From NCBI RefSeq assembly GCF_947495625.1, contig NZ_CANLZW010000015.1, forward strand, positions 1 through 64,000: a DNA stretch of 64,000 nt. Reading direction: 5' to 3'. The notes beneath the pieces are model-generated. The model was not told the origin of the DNA. It made no database searches and saw only the letters and a list, made by a program, of their open reading frames with translations. The translations under genes and the position numbers were made by a program. Below are positions 28,639 through 38,944 of this stretch, in pieces. Numbering within the stretch: the first letter of the stretch is position 1; each line of letters starts with the position of its first letter. Source of the stretch: an uncultured Cocleimonas sp. (GTDB taxonomy: Bacteria; Pseudomonadota; Gammaproteobacteria; Thiotrichales; Thiotrichaceae).

Positions 28639-30045
28639 CTAAAAAGATAGCATCTCACCCAGTGTAGAAACGTTCACTCCATCACTTGGCTCCCAGTTTC
28701 TATTCACAGTCATATACGACCTTGAATCTGCTTCCATCAAACCAATCAAAGTTTCAGCAACTATACGAGCACCCACTGGGCCGAGTCCTTCTCCTTTATC
28801 AAAAGTACCCGTACTTGTTTCTCTACCTATTTGTTCTGCTTCAGATAAAAGATAAAACCATAATGGCGTACCCGTTGATAAATCTACATTATTGCCAGCT
28901 ACTGTTTGAGCATTACTGCTAACGCTATCGATTTCTACCTGAGGTCTCTGCATTGCTTGTGCAATATTTTCACCAGAAGGCAGCAGAAAACTTTGACCAC
29001 GTAATAAATTTCGGGTAGCTAACGATTGTTCACTGGTACTGGCAATAAAAGGTAGCTTCAATAAATCTGTTGCTAGTTTGGTGTCGAGCTTTTCAGCCAT
29101 TTGCACATTTCTACCAGCATTGCTGTGGACTATTTCTAACCAGTCTACAATACCTCTGGCGTCGCTCAATGGCTCAAACCCTCTACCAAGCAATGCACCA
29201 AACAATTCCAGCGCAGAATCATTTTTCTGTATCTGAATTTTCTGAGGAATCATTGAATGGCCAAAACGGTAAGCTGCCACTGAAAACTCAATCGGAATAT
29301 ACGCATCACCAAATTGTGCTTTGTAATATTTACAGCCACTGCCTAAAATATCATTCACCACGGCACCACCGCACATTTTCACTAAAAAATCATGAACTAC
29401 TACCCACTGATAATGCCAAGTTGTGTATTCACGCGAATGCTCGTATAACTCAGCACCAGAATAGTCAGCCGATAAATGATCAACAACATGATTATGAAAA
29501 TTAATCATCGCCAGTTGTAACTGCGAAATGACGCGATTTTCATCATTTCTTGGATCACCTATAATTGCACGACCGTGAATAGATCTGACTAAATCTGCAG
29601 CTTCTAGCTGTGTAGGGTTAGCCAAGTCAGCGCCTGTCAGCAACTTAATTCCTGAGAAATTTCCTTGAGATGAATATAGGTAGGGTTGTGCTTCAGGTCC
29701 ATTTCCATAAATATTATCCAGATCAAGTGATGGGCTTCTAGCATTATGCAGCTGAGTCACATCAGTTGTTGAAGACAAACTCGACATTACATCAAGGGTA
29801 ATATCGTGATCTATGAATTGGCCAAAAAACACGTCACCTACTGCTACAGTACTGGTACGGTTGGAGTTTGTACCACCATCCATTGGCCCACCTTGTTTGC
29901 CTAGTTCTTTTAATGAACCAGGATAAGTACTTAAAGGGGGTAAATTAAACATTCTGCCAAAACTTTCGCCTGGACTTCTATGATGAAATGGAGAACAAAA
30001 AGCATCGATTCCATCGAGTGTATGCATACCATGATTATCAGACAT
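28639..30045 (-). CDS. animal-type (peroxidase-cyclooxygenase) heme peroxidase
   Basis: 468 residues resembling myeloperoxidase/cyclooxygenase-type peroxidases. Distal His in GQFIDHDIT (75-83, H80), Ca-loop LDLDNIYG, RSIHGRAIIGDPRNDEN with the catalytic Arg, and proximal His in AYRFGHS (H263). These enzymes oxidise halides or organic substrates with H2O2; bacterial versions are sporadic. No signal peptide is visible, so it may be cytoplasmic or leave by a non-classical route. All key residues are present. The substrate is unknown, and the flanking genes (DUF1353, zincin) give no pathway. Confidence 0.9.
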   Translation of the reverse strand: MSDNHGMHTLDGIDAFCSPFHHRSPGESFGRMFNLPPLSTYPGSLKELGKQGGPMDGGTNSNRTSTVAVGDVFFGQFIDHDITLDVMSSLSSTTDVTQLHNARSPSLDLDNIYGNGPEAQPYLYSSQGNFSGIKLLTGADLANPTQLEAADLVRSIHGRAIIGDPRNDENRVISQLQLAMINFHNHVVDHLSADYSGAELYEHSREYTTWHYQWVVVHDFLVKMCGGAVVNDILGSGCKYYKAQFGDAYIPIEFSVAAYRFGHSMIPQKIQIQKNDSALELFGALLGRGFEPLSDARGIVDWLEIVHSNAGRNVQMAEKLDTKLATDLLKLPFIASTSEQSLATRNLLRGQSFLLPSGENIAQAMQRPQVEIDSVSSNAQTVAGNNVDLSTGTPLWFYLLSEAEQIGRETSTGTFDKGEGLGPVGARIVAETLIGLMEADSRSYMTVNRNWEPSDGVNVSTLGEMLSF

Positions 30046-30421
30046 TTGAACGACTCCTCGCTTAGAGTTAGATTGAATTACGTATCCTGAGTATTTTTAT
30101 TTTTTGAAATAGTGGATATGTAATCGAACAGCATACGAGCGGAGAATATTATTTCTGTGACTTATTTAACACTTTTGTACGATAATGATTTGTATAGCTG
30201 CTAACTAATTGATTCTTATTAGGTGTAAAAAAATATTTGGCAATGCAATTGATAGATAAGCTAAAGATAATTGTTAAAAGCACATTATCTGAAGTTCTAC
30301 TTTTGGTATTTAATTAACACGAACATCTCCCGTTTTTTTACAATTACTGCGTAACATCACTTAAACTGTTTCTATTGATAAATAACTCGTGGCTGACATT
30401 TATGCTAAAAACTCGCTATTC
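30046..30421. other. divergent intergenic region (peroxidase / zincin)
   Basis: About 340-375 bp, AT-rich, holding the promoters of two divergent genes. No repeat, hairpin or RNA gene was recognised. Confidence 0.5.
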
Positions 30422-31192
30422 ATGAATTTTAAAACAATAAGAATCACCATTCTCTTGCTCATTCTTGCTTATGTCGGGTTTGATACGTTTTTAACTGACC
30501 AACGGGCAACAGATTGGAAACGTTCTTTGCGAGTTGTAATCTATCCTATTAATGCTGATGGAAGCGAAGCTAGTGCTGATTATATTGCTCAAATTGAAGA
30601 GTCTAATTACGAAATAATTAACGATACTCTGGTTGAATTAGGTAATAACTTCAATAAGGACTTTTCTATACCCGTAAGCATAAAATTAGCGCCAGAGATT
30701 AAATCGCTTCCACCTAAGTTACCTGAAAATAGAAGCATGTTAAAAGTTATGTGGTGGAGTATAAAGTTACGTTACTGGGCATGGAATGAAGATAACTACG
30801 AAGGTATCAAACCACAGATTCGTTCTTATGCCTTGTTTTATGATCCTGAAGACCATAAAGCACTCAAACATTCCACCGGCTTGAAGAAAGCCAAGATTGC
30901 AATTAATCATTTGTTTGCAGATAAGAAATACAATGGTCAAAATAATGTAGTCATCATGCACGAGCTTTTTCATACACTAGGTGCAACTGATAAATATGAT
31001 CTACACTCTGGGTTACCCATATATCCAGAAGGTTATGCAGAACCTTCACGAGAGCCATTACATCCTCAAGCACTCGCTGAAATTATGGGCGGCCAAATTG
31101 CTGTATCTCGATCTGAAATTAAAATGCCAGATTCATTGGCTAAAGTCGTTATTGGGACAAAAACAGCAAAAGAAATCGGCTGGATAGATTAG
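30422..31192 (+). CDS. membrane-anchored zincin-like protein (HExxHxxGxxD)
   Basis: 256 residues from the ATG at 30422; a GTG at 30389 would add 11. One N-terminal membrane helix or uncleaved signal (~4-19) is followed by an extracytoplasmic domain. HELFHTLGATD (180-190) gives the zinc-binding HExxH plus the xxGxxD extension seen in snapalysin-type metallopeptidases, so D190 could be the third ligand. I do not recognise a named family. A peptidase role is inferred from the motif alone. Confidence 0.7.
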   Translation: MNFKTIRITILLLILAYVGFDTFLTDQRATDWKRSLRVVIYPINADGSEASADYIAQIEESNYEIINDTLVELGNNFNKDFSIPVSIKLAPEIKSLPPKLPENRSMLKVMWWSIKLRYWAWNEDNYEGIKPQIRSYALFYDPEDHKALKHSTGLKKAKIAINHLFADKKYNGQNNVVIMHELFHTLGATDKYDLHSGLPIYPEGYAEPSREPLHPQALAEIMGGQIAVSRSEIKMPDSLAKVVIGTKTAKEIGWID

Positions 31193-31263
31193 AATTTTTT
31201 GATTATCGCTAGCCAGCGTTAATAGCAAATTATCAATTATACGTAAATAGATAGGTTAATAGA

Positions 31264-32442
31264 ATGTCATCAATCGTAAAAGACTCAGAACTTCACCATC
31301 AAATGACTTCGTGGAGGCATTGGTTGCACCAACACCCAGAGCTTAGTTTTAATGAGTTATTAACCAGTGATTACATCGCTTCCGTTCTGGAAGGCAACGA
31401 TATAGAACACCATCGTGGCTTAGCCAAAACAGGCATCGTTGCGACTATAAAAGGTAAGAAAGCAGGCGGTAGTATTGGTTTACGCGCTGATATGGATGCA
31501 TTACCCATTCAAGAACTCAATGAGTTTGCGCATAAATCGCAACACGATGGAAAAATGCACGCCTGCGGTCACGATGGTCATAGCACCATGTTACTGGGTG
31601 CTGCGGTTTACTTAAAACAGCACAATGATTTTGCTGGAACCGTACACTTTATCTTTCAGCCAGCTGAAGAAGGCGGTTGTGGCGGTAAATTTATGGTCGA
31701 GGAAGGACTTTTCGATTTATTCCCCTGTGATTCTGTTTATGGCATGCACAATTGGCCTGGACTTGCTGCGGGTAAATTTGCGGTACACGATACCAATGTA
31801 ATGGCCGCAGTGGATCAGATTAACATTACCATTACCGGCAAAGGTGGTCATGCAGCCATGCCAGATCAAGTCATTGATCCGGTATTGGCAGGCGCGCATG
31901 TAATTACCGCTTTACAGTCTGTAGTTTCAAGAAATGTACCCCCAGTAGAAACGGCCGTTATTAGTATTACAATCGTCGAAGCTGGGAGTATTTCTAATGT
32001 AATACCGAACGAAATGAAGTTGACGGGTACCCTGCGTCATTTTAATCCTGACGTTGGTGTAATGTTGAAACAAAGAATGAAAGAAGTCGTCGAAAACACT
32101 TGTGCCGCAATGGGTGCAACAGGTTCGCTTCATATCGAGCCAGGTTATCCGGCTACTATTAATACCCCCAAGCATGCCCAATTGTGTGCCGAATCTGCCG
32201 CTAGAATAGTTGGCGAAGAAAATGTCGTTCGGACGCTTCCGCCCAGTATGGGTGCAGAAGATTTCTCTTTTATACTCAACGCTAGCGAAGGCGCATACAT
32301 CTGGATTGGAAATGGCGAAGTGCCTAAAGATGAACTCGCCGGCGGTTGTATGTTACATAATACTCAATACGACTTTAATGATGCAGTATCAGCAGATGGG
32401 GCAAGCTATTGGGTACAATTGGTTTATGATTTATTAAAATGA
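31264..32442 (+). CDS. M20 family amidohydrolase (hippurate-hydrolase/aminoacylase-like)
   Basis: 392 residues with the M20D layout: N-terminal catalytic part with RADMDALPI and HACGHDGHSTMLLGAA (metal Cys/His), QPAEEGGCGG (catalytic and metal Glu), a dimerisation insert starting GHAAMPD, and C-terminal MGAEDFSF. Such enzymes hydrolyse N-acyl or N-benzoyl amino acids or related amides. The substrate cannot be assigned. The stop codon TGA runs directly into an F1 repeat. Confidence 0.92.
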   Translation: MSSIVKDSELHHQMTSWRHWLHQHPELSFNELLTSDYIASVLEGNDIEHHRGLAKTGIVATIKGKKAGGSIGLRADMDALPIQELNEFAHKSQHDGKMHACGHDGHSTMLLGAAVYLKQHNDFAGTVHFIFQPAEEGGCGGKFMVEEGLFDLFPCDSVYGMHNWPGLAAGKFAVHDTNVMAAVDQINITITGKGGHAAMPDQVIDPVLAGAHVITALQSVVSRNVPPVETAVISITIVEAGSISNVIPNEMKLTGTLRHFNPDVGVMLKQRMKEVVENTCAAMGATGSLHIEPGYPATINTPKHAQLCAESAARIVGEENVVRTLPPSMGAEDFSFILNASEGAYIWIGNGEVPKDELAGGCMLHNTQYDFNDAVSADGASYWVQLVYDLLK

Positions 32443-32469
32443 CACCCCCCTACTTATAAGGGTTATTTT
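32440..32469 (+). repeat. F1 repeat overlapping the amidohydrolase stop (copy 10)
   Basis: TGACACCCCCCTACTTATAA then GGG and a T-rich tail. The gene's TGA stop is part of the repeat. Confidence 0.9.
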
Positions 32470-32589
32470 AACTGGTAGCTGTTTAGCGTTAAGCGGATTA
32501 TCTAGATTGTTTTGGTGACAGACTGACTGGTTAAACATTTTTACAAACATTATGCTGTTTACTTATAAAAGGATTTTAATTAAGTAGCA

Positions 32590-33657
32590 ATGACAGACAT
32601 TTCACACCAACTTCACCGTGATGCTGAGTTACCGGATTCTCGAATCAGTGATTCGCAACTAAGTGATTCTCCAGTTACTATTTCTTCGACAAATAGTACG
32701 GACGGTTTTGACTGGAGCGATGAAGAATACAAAAATTTTAGCCGTGAAATACAACTGCTGAAACATGAATATCATAAGTCAGAATTATTCAGTGATGAAT
32801 CCTTAATCAAACTTCTGGATGACTATCCAAGAACCTGGTTGCAATGTTATACCATGGGCACCAATCCAGAAAATCATAATGAATGGACGCCGGTGCATAT
32901 TGCGGAAAGCAATGGTACTGAGATTATGCAGGCCTTGAAAAAAGGGCGTATCTGGATCAATGCGGTGAATATCGATAAGTACGATAAACACTACGGTAAA
33001 TTAATCGAAGAGATGTATACAAAGATCAGTGCAAATTGTCCGCATATTCATAATTTGCGAAATGCATTTAATGCCCTATTGATTTCTTCACCTGGTATTC
33101 AGGTCTACTATCACTTAGATACCGACCCCAATATGTTATGGCATATCCGTGGGGTTAAAAAATTCTGGGTATATCCTGCGCGAGACAAACGTTTTACACC
33201 ACAGAACTATATCGAAGAAATCGTTGCACAAGAACGCCATGAAAATATGCCCTACCAAAGCTGGTACGATGACCATGCCTACTCGGTATCATTAGAAGAA
33301 GGACAAGCAGTGAGCTGGCCTCAGCATTCTCCTCATCGAGTTGAAAATGTAACGGTTAACGTTTCTCTAACGAGTAGTTATGAATCTTCCGAAAGTCGCC
33401 GCTTAGTCGGTGTGCACGGTGCAAACTATTACTTCCTGAAAAAACTAGGTATTAAAAACAGGCCAACCAATACCCAGGGTGTTGTGCCTGCGCTTAAATC
33501 ATTTAGTTATTATGTGTGTAATAAACTGAGCTTACTAAAAAAAGGCAGTCGCACCAGTACCTATGTTTCTGATATCAAGGTAGATGCTAATAGTGAAACT
33601 GGATTGAGCAAAATGAAGATTGCCAGTCGAACGGCTTTTTCTTATATAGATGAATGA
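32590..33657 (+). CDS. JmjC/cupin-like oxygenase-type protein
   Basis: 355 residues. The N-terminus (~1-45) is Ser/Asp-rich and disordered. A cupin core spans ~120-270, with YYHLDTDPNMLWHIRGVKKFWVYP (H175, D177) and WPQHSPHRVEN (H246 or H249). These could form the HxD...H iron site of 2-oxoglutarate-dependent JmjC-like dioxygenases. Homologues are described loosely as cupin-like or transcription-factor-jumonji proteins, and substrates are unknown. It converges on the BcsL-type acetyltransferase gene, and the two may act together, which is positional inference only. Confidence 0.7.
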   Translation: MTDISHQLHRDAELPDSRISDSQLSDSPVTISSTNSTDGFDWSDEEYKNFSREIQLLKHEYHKSELFSDESLIKLLDDYPRTWLQCYTMGTNPENHNEWTPVHIAESNGTEIMQALKKGRIWINAVNIDKYDKHYGKLIEEMYTKISANCPHIHNLRNAFNALLISSPGIQVYYHLDTDPNMLWHIRGVKKFWVYPARDKRFTPQNYIEEIVAQERHENMPYQSWYDDHAYSVSLEEGQAVSWPQHSPHRVENVTVNVSLTSSYESSESRRLVGVHGANYYFLKKLGIKNRPTNTQGVVPALKSFSYYVCNKLSLLKKGSRTSTYVSDIKVDANSETGLSKMKIASRTAFSYIDE

Positions 33658-33749
33658 ATAATTGGTGAATAAAAGATAAATATATTTGAGTGCAGTTATT
33701 CTGTTAAATACGCTTTATATTTTTTGTAATTAGCATCAAATTAAAACAA

Positions 33750-34958
33750 CTAAACGCGCAATAGCTTTTTTACCCATTGCTTAAAACTTCCGTGTATCCA
33801 CTGATACAGAGAATATTTAAACCCAGTCTTATCATAAGATACCGAGTACATTATCTCGGTAGTTCCCGAATAGCGTTTCTTATATGTGCCTTCTTCATCT
33901 GAGTACATGAAATTAAAACGGGTTAACTGCGGATTATTAATACTACTTTCAATTTCCTTACTTAACATCGTTGTAAGTAATGAATAACGATGGCCATTTT
34001 CAGTTTCGAAGCCACTTTGGTAAGGGTGAATCGTATCCCCATCGATAAACGAATAAAGTGCTGCCACAGGCTGTTCACCAAAATGCAGTATTTTAAAACT
34101 GATCTGCTTTTTAGGTAATAAGCGCTTAATAACCCGACGATGAAATTTTACAAAATTCTCCTGTTCGAACACGCTGTGTTTTTTCATATCACCACGTCGT
34201 GAACGATTAAGCTCGGCCAGAATCTCAATAGACTCATTTACTTTCGCTTCATCATCTATGATATCAATCGAGTAATTTTGTTCAGACTCTAGTCTAGAGA
34301 AAGACCTGGTAATATTGTTGCGCATTTTCTTACGCAAACCCATTAGGTAATCTTTATAGGTCTCGGGTAAATCAATATAGGTCCTGAAGCCTTTTTCTTT
34401 TGTTTCTTTGATAATATTAAAAGAGCCATCTTTGATTTGTGTAGAAAACAATCTGGAAAGATAGGAGTTTTCTAATAGCTCATGGAATTTCATGCCATCC
34501 CATAGATCATTGTTTTTAGTCAAGAAGCTTGAAAAGCAATCTATGACTCGTTGCTCTTGTCCCTGCTGAATAATCAGATCCATATATTCCCCAAAAACAT
34601 AACTGCCATCCGTTTCGCCTGTTCCTAACAGTATCAACTGGCGACTACAGGGGAAATATTTTTTGGGATTATTGATAATCTGGAAAGGAGCAATTCCAAT
34701 GATTTGATTACGATTGTTAGTGCAAGTGAGAATATATAGCTGACGATTACCATCTTTTGCATAGGTTTCCCACCAGGTATATAGCCACTCCCAGGAAACA
34801 AAGACAGTACCTTTTGGCGAACTCTCGTTAATGGCATTCCACTGATTTCGAAGCGTAAAAAATTCTTCAGTTTTACTGATAATAGATACACGATTTGATA
34901 AAGCAGTGGTTTTTACCTCAGCTTTTTCTGCAGAAAATCTAACTTCTTGAGCTTGCAT
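33750..34958 (-). CDS. BcsL/CelD-like GNAT-fold acetyltransferase
   Basis: 402 residues. An N-terminal GNAT-like half (~25-200) contains WEWLYTWWETY. The second half (~215-380) contains RKKMRNNITRSFSRLE, HPYQSGFETENGHRYS and FNFMYSDEEGTYKKRYSG, a pattern I know from BcsL/CelD (FemAB-related) acyltransferases of polysaccharide and cell-surface loci. There are no membrane helices. The acceptor is unknown, and no polysaccharide cluster lies nearby. Confidence 0.8.
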   Translation of the reverse strand: MQAQEVRFSAEKAEVKTTALSNRVSIISKTEEFFTLRNQWNAINESSPKGTVFVSWEWLYTWWETYAKDGNRQLYILTCTNNRNQIIGIAPFQIINNPKKYFPCSRQLILLGTGETDGSYVFGEYMDLIIQQGQEQRVIDCFSSFLTKNNDLWDGMKFHELLENSYLSRLFSTQIKDGSFNIIKETKEKGFRTYIDLPETYKDYLMGLRKKMRNNITRSFSRLESEQNYSIDIIDDEAKVNESIEILAELNRSRRGDMKKHSVFEQENFVKFHRRVIKRLLPKKQISFKILHFGEQPVAALYSFIDGDTIHPYQSGFETENGHRYSLLTTMLSKEIESSINNPQLTRFNFMYSDEEGTYKKRYSGTTEIMYSVSYDKTGFKYSLYQWIHGSFKQWVKKLLRV

Positions 34959-35250
34959 AAATAACTGTAGTGCTTTTCCTTTTTATTTACATGATGCTTT
35001 TAGTGTTTAATCACTGAAACTTAAATGATAAAAACGTAAAATTTCAAAAGTAGACATAATTTGAACAGTCATACTAGCTGATTAAAAGTAAAAGCACTTT
35101 TGGCTGATGACAAAAGGTATTCAGCAAAAGATTAAAGATCATCTTTATCATCATCTATATTATCGTCTTCATTTCATCTTCAAAAATCAGTCTTCAAGCT
35201 ACAAACCACATCTATATTCACATACCATTATTAAGGTATCATACCAAGCT

Positions 35251-38200
35251 ATGCTAACCATCCATACCAGTAATCAGTTAGAGCAACTAAAAAACCAGTT
35301 TTCCAAGCTGATAAAAAAGCCTTTAGACAGTATTTTTGCTACTGAAACAGTGGTCGTGCAAAACGCTGGAATGGCACGCTGGTTATCCATGCAATTAGCC
35401 GATACCTCGGGTATCAGCGCTAATACACAATTCCTTTTCCCTGCTGAATTCATGTGGCATTTATTGCGTTTGGTTTCTGAGGATATTCCAGAAAAAAACC
35501 AATGCACACCAGAGACCATGCGTTTTCACATCATGCGTGAATTAACTAATTCGCCTGAGCATTACCCCGAATTAAAACACTATATCGGTGATGAAAGAAA
35601 CCAGGATGAATTAGCTACGTGGAACTTGTCTTGTGAAATTTCGCAGTTAATGGATCAGTATCTATTTTACCGCAGCGACTGGATAAGAGACTGGGAGGCA
35701 TCGGACTGGAATAGCGATAATAACTGGCAATCACGTCTATGGAAACGCTGCGTTCAGGATAGGAATTTAATTCATTGGCTAGCATTACAGGATCAATTCA
35801 AAGAATCATTTCAGTCTATTGATAACAGTAAACTAGACCAACGAATTACCTTCTTTTCAATGTCGGCTTTGTCTCCCGGTTACATCGATATGTTAGGAGA
35901 ATTAGGAGAAAAGACGGATGTACATCTCTTCCTGATTAATCCTTGTCTGGATATTTATTGGGGCGATATTCAATCAGAAAAAAGCATCGCCAAAATGGAC
36001 GCTGAAACTCAAACCTATATGGATTTACAGAACCCACTGCTAGCAAGCATGGGTAAACAAGGTAGAGATTTCATCGATAAATTATTAAACCTGCCTAGTT
36101 ACGAAGAGGCTTATGATCAAGACTCTGAAGAGATCTTTTATGACAGCTTTGAAGAAAGTTTCGAAAACAGTAACAAAGAAAATAGTGATGAATTAAAACT
36201 AGAAGCGAATCAACAAACCGTTCTAGGTAAACTTCAAAGTGACATTGAACAGTTGGCAGAACCAATAGCGATTAAGCCAGATCAGATCACTCATTTAGAC
36301 AACAGCATCGCTATCAATGCCTGTCATACACCGATGCGTGAAGTTGAGGTATTGTATGACCAAATACTCAATGAACTTGATTCTGATGAGTCTCTGGCAC
36401 CCAGTGACTTTGTGGTGATGATGCCCGATGTCGAAAAATATGCGCCTTATATAGAGGCTGTTTTCTCGGCATCTGAACCCGTCTTACCTTTCAGTATTGC
36501 GGATAGAGACGCTCTCAATGTCTTTCAAATTATTGAAGCATTAGAAAAACTATTCGCATTATCAGACAGTCGTTTTGACGTTGAATCTGTGTTTGAGCTA
36601 TTAAATTACACCGATATCAGCGAAAAATTTGATTTAGATTCAAACCAGATTACAACTTGTCGTGAGTTGGCTAAAGCGACCAATATACGCTGGGGCATCA
36701 ATGCAGCCAGCAGAAAACAGAATCAACTCCCCTACAGCGAAGAACACACCTGGAAATATGCATTAGATCGAATACTTCTGGGTTACAGCTTGGGTGAAGA
36801 TATTGAATCTTTACTATCATCTATTTCTTCAGCATCTTCAACATCCGCAAAATCTTCAACAATATCAGAAAAGTTATTCGAATCAGACAGACTATTATCG
36901 TTACTTGCTTTCACCGATATTGAAGGCAGTGAAGCGCTGATGCTGGCTAACTTCAAGCAATTTACCGATAGTATTTTTTCAATACAGCACTGGAATACTT
37001 TAGAACTAAATGTATCTGACTGGATAGAGAAAACGAAAACCCTGATTCAGGCAATTACGGCTGAAAATGCTGATCAGCAACTATTAATCAATGCCATTTC
37101 AAGCCTTAAAGAATTAGGCACTTTTACCGAATTTGATCAAACCATTCCCTATACCGTATTTAATAAAATGCTGTTGTCTTGTCTCCAATCTATTTCTGCC
37201 AATGAAAAGTATCTCGGCTACGGCATAACCTTCTGTGCTTTAGTTCCAATGCGTAGCGTGCCTTTCAAGGTCGTCTCTCTTATTGGCATGAATGATGGTG
37301 AATTCCCGCGTCAGGATAAACACCACAGTTTTGATTTAATGGCAGATAAACCCTTAAAAGGTGACCGATCAAGACGTGACGAAGATCGTTATTTATTTTT
37401 AGAATCACTATTAGCGGCGAGACAGAAACTGATCATCAGTTTTAATGGCTTGAGCGTTAAAGATAATTCGGATATTCCGCCGTCGGTTTTAGTCAATGAG
37501 CTTTTGGAAACACTGTCGATATATACCAATATTGCGCCTGAAGCACTCATCACTAAACACCCGCTTCAAGCCTTCAGCCCAAAATATTTTGAACATGATT
37601 TTGATAATCGCCTTGATAATGACCAAGATAATAATCTTGAAGCTAATACTGCTTTATATTCCTACGCTAAAGAATACTGTTCGCTGAATAAAAATGAAGA
37701 ACTGGTTTCACAGCGTTTTATCAACCAAGCGCTTGAAGAACCAGATGCTTCTTACAAGGAAATTTCTTTAATAGATTTAATCAGTTTCTATAAGAACCCT
37801 GCTCGTTATTTTCTGAAACATCGATTTGCGATCCAGACCTTTGATGACGATCCCAGTTTAAACATTAGAGAACCTTTCGAATTAGAGTCGTTTAAAGACA
37901 GAGAAGTTAGAAATCTAATATTAGAAAATCGTGCGTCTCAAAACCCTACACAAGAAATAAAAAAAAGTGATCATGAGGAATTAATAGCCAGAGCGAAAGG
38001 CTTATTACCGTATGGACAGATTGGGGATGAAATCTATCACAGAGAAAAACACATTACTGAAAACTTCATTGCAAATCTTCCTGAAGACGGTGATCAGGCG
38101 CAAAGCGCAAATCATCATTTCAAACTGAAATTGGGTGACTTTTCCATACACGGAAATATCGATCAGCTGATGGATAAAGGTCGTCTATTAAAAGTCGTCA

Positions 38201-38652
38201 CTAAACCTTTCGCAGGGGATTACATTAGCTTCTGGTTAACGCATTTAGTTTTAAATGCTTTAGATGACTTATATTGTGAAAAATTATATTGTGAAAAGAA
38301 CAGTTATCTGTATTCCCCCGAAATTGATCTTCAACTGACCCCGGTAAGCGATGCTAAATTACGACTGCAAGAGTTATTAGACTTCTACTGGAAAGGCTTG
38401 AGTTTTCCTCTGCTATTTTTTCCAAAAAGTGCTTTTTCGATGTATAAGAAACCAACCTTTGCAAACCCTAAAGAAGCACAGGATAGATGGCAAGGTGGAG
38501 AACTATTTGCCGGCGAAAAAGACAGTTTCGAACATTGGCTTTTGCATCGCACACTAGAAATGGATAAAAACAGTCTTCCAGAAGAATTTGTCGACATTAG
38601 CCAAAAGATTTTTGGTGATATGTATCTTCACCAACAGTCATTAGAAGTATAA
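35251..38652 (+). CDS. recC: exodeoxyribonuclease V subunit RecC
   Basis: The gamma subunit of RecBCD, which repairs double-strand breaks and recognises Chi. At 1133 residues it is about the usual length. The start at 35251 is chosen because MLTIHTSNQLEQL matches the family N-terminus (MLRVYHSNRLDVL in E. coli); the frame stays open 48 codons further upstream without conservation. NAGMARWLSMQLA, LLRVINPCLDIYWGD-like and GMNDGEFPR (helicase-like motif) segments fit RecC. recB and recD do not follow, so the complex's genes are split. Confidence 0.9.
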   Translation: MLTIHTSNQLEQLKNQFSKLIKKPLDSIFATETVVVQNAGMARWLSMQLADTSGISANTQFLFPAEFMWHLLRLVSEDIPEKNQCTPETMRFHIMRELTNSPEHYPELKHYIGDERNQDELATWNLSCEISQLMDQYLFYRSDWIRDWEASDWNSDNNWQSRLWKRCVQDRNLIHWLALQDQFKESFQSIDNSKLDQRITFFSMSALSPGYIDMLGELGEKTDVHLFLINPCLDIYWGDIQSEKSIAKMDAETQTYMDLQNPLLASMGKQGRDFIDKLLNLPSYEEAYDQDSEEIFYDSFEESFENSNKENSDELKLEANQQTVLGKLQSDIEQLAEPIAIKPDQITHLDNSIAINACHTPMREVEVLYDQILNELDSDESLAPSDFVVMMPDVEKYAPYIEAVFSASEPVLPFSIADRDALNVFQIIEALEKLFALSDSRFDVESVFELLNYTDISEKFDLDSNQITTCRELAKATNIRWGINAASRKQNQLPYSEEHTWKYALDRILLGYSLGEDIESLLSSISSASSTSAKSSTISEKLFESDRLLSLLAFTDIEGSEALMLANFKQFTDSIFSIQHWNTLELNVSDWIEKTKTLIQAITAENADQQLLINAISSLKELGTFTEFDQTIPYTVFNKMLLSCLQSISANEKYLGYGITFCALVPMRSVPFKVVSLIGMNDGEFPRQDKHHSFDLMADKPLKGDRSRRDEDRYLFLESLLAARQKLIISFNGLSVKDNSDIPPSVLVNELLETLSIYTNIAPEALITKHPLQAFSPKYFEHDFDNRLDNDQDNNLEANTALYSYAKEYCSLNKNEELVSQRFINQALEEPDASYKEISLIDLISFYKNPARYFLKHRFAIQTFDDDPSLNIREPFELESFKDREVRNLILENRASQNPTQEIKKSDHEELIARAKGLLPYGQIGDEIYHREKHITENFIANLPEDGDQAQSANHHFKLKLGDFSIHGNIDQLMDKGRLLKVVTKPFAGDYISFWLTHLVLNALDDLYCEKLYCEKNSYLYSPEIDLQLTPVSDAKLRLQELLDFYWKGLSFPLLFFPKSAFSMYKKPTFANPKEAQDRWQGGELFAGEKDSFEHWLLHRTLEMDKNSLPEEFVDISQKIFGDMYLHQQSLEV

Positions 38653-38709
38653 TATCTTTTCTATATGCAATTGTTAGGAGATTGCTGCTACATTAAAAGT
38701 GTGGCTATA

Positions 38710-38734
38710 AAGTAGCTATAAATAGAGGGGTGAC
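38710..38734 (-). repeat. degenerate F1 copy (copy 11)
   Basis: On the minus strand AGTCACCCCTCTATTTATAG, then CTAC and TTT: recognisable but eroded. It lies between recC and the SLC13 gene. Confidence 0.65.
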
Positions 38735-38944
38735 TTAGTTTAATTAGAATGACTGACTTATCAACATTCATTGATAGTTATGCATTCATAACAACGATCA
38801 ATCAGGCTATAAGTAAAAACGCATAGTAATCATAAATAAATACTTATTAAGCCCTATTAAACTTAAGGAATAAGGAGTATTATCCGCGCTTTTTATCCTA
38901 TTAGTAATCACTAATATAACAACCATCATTTTAAAAGTATTATC

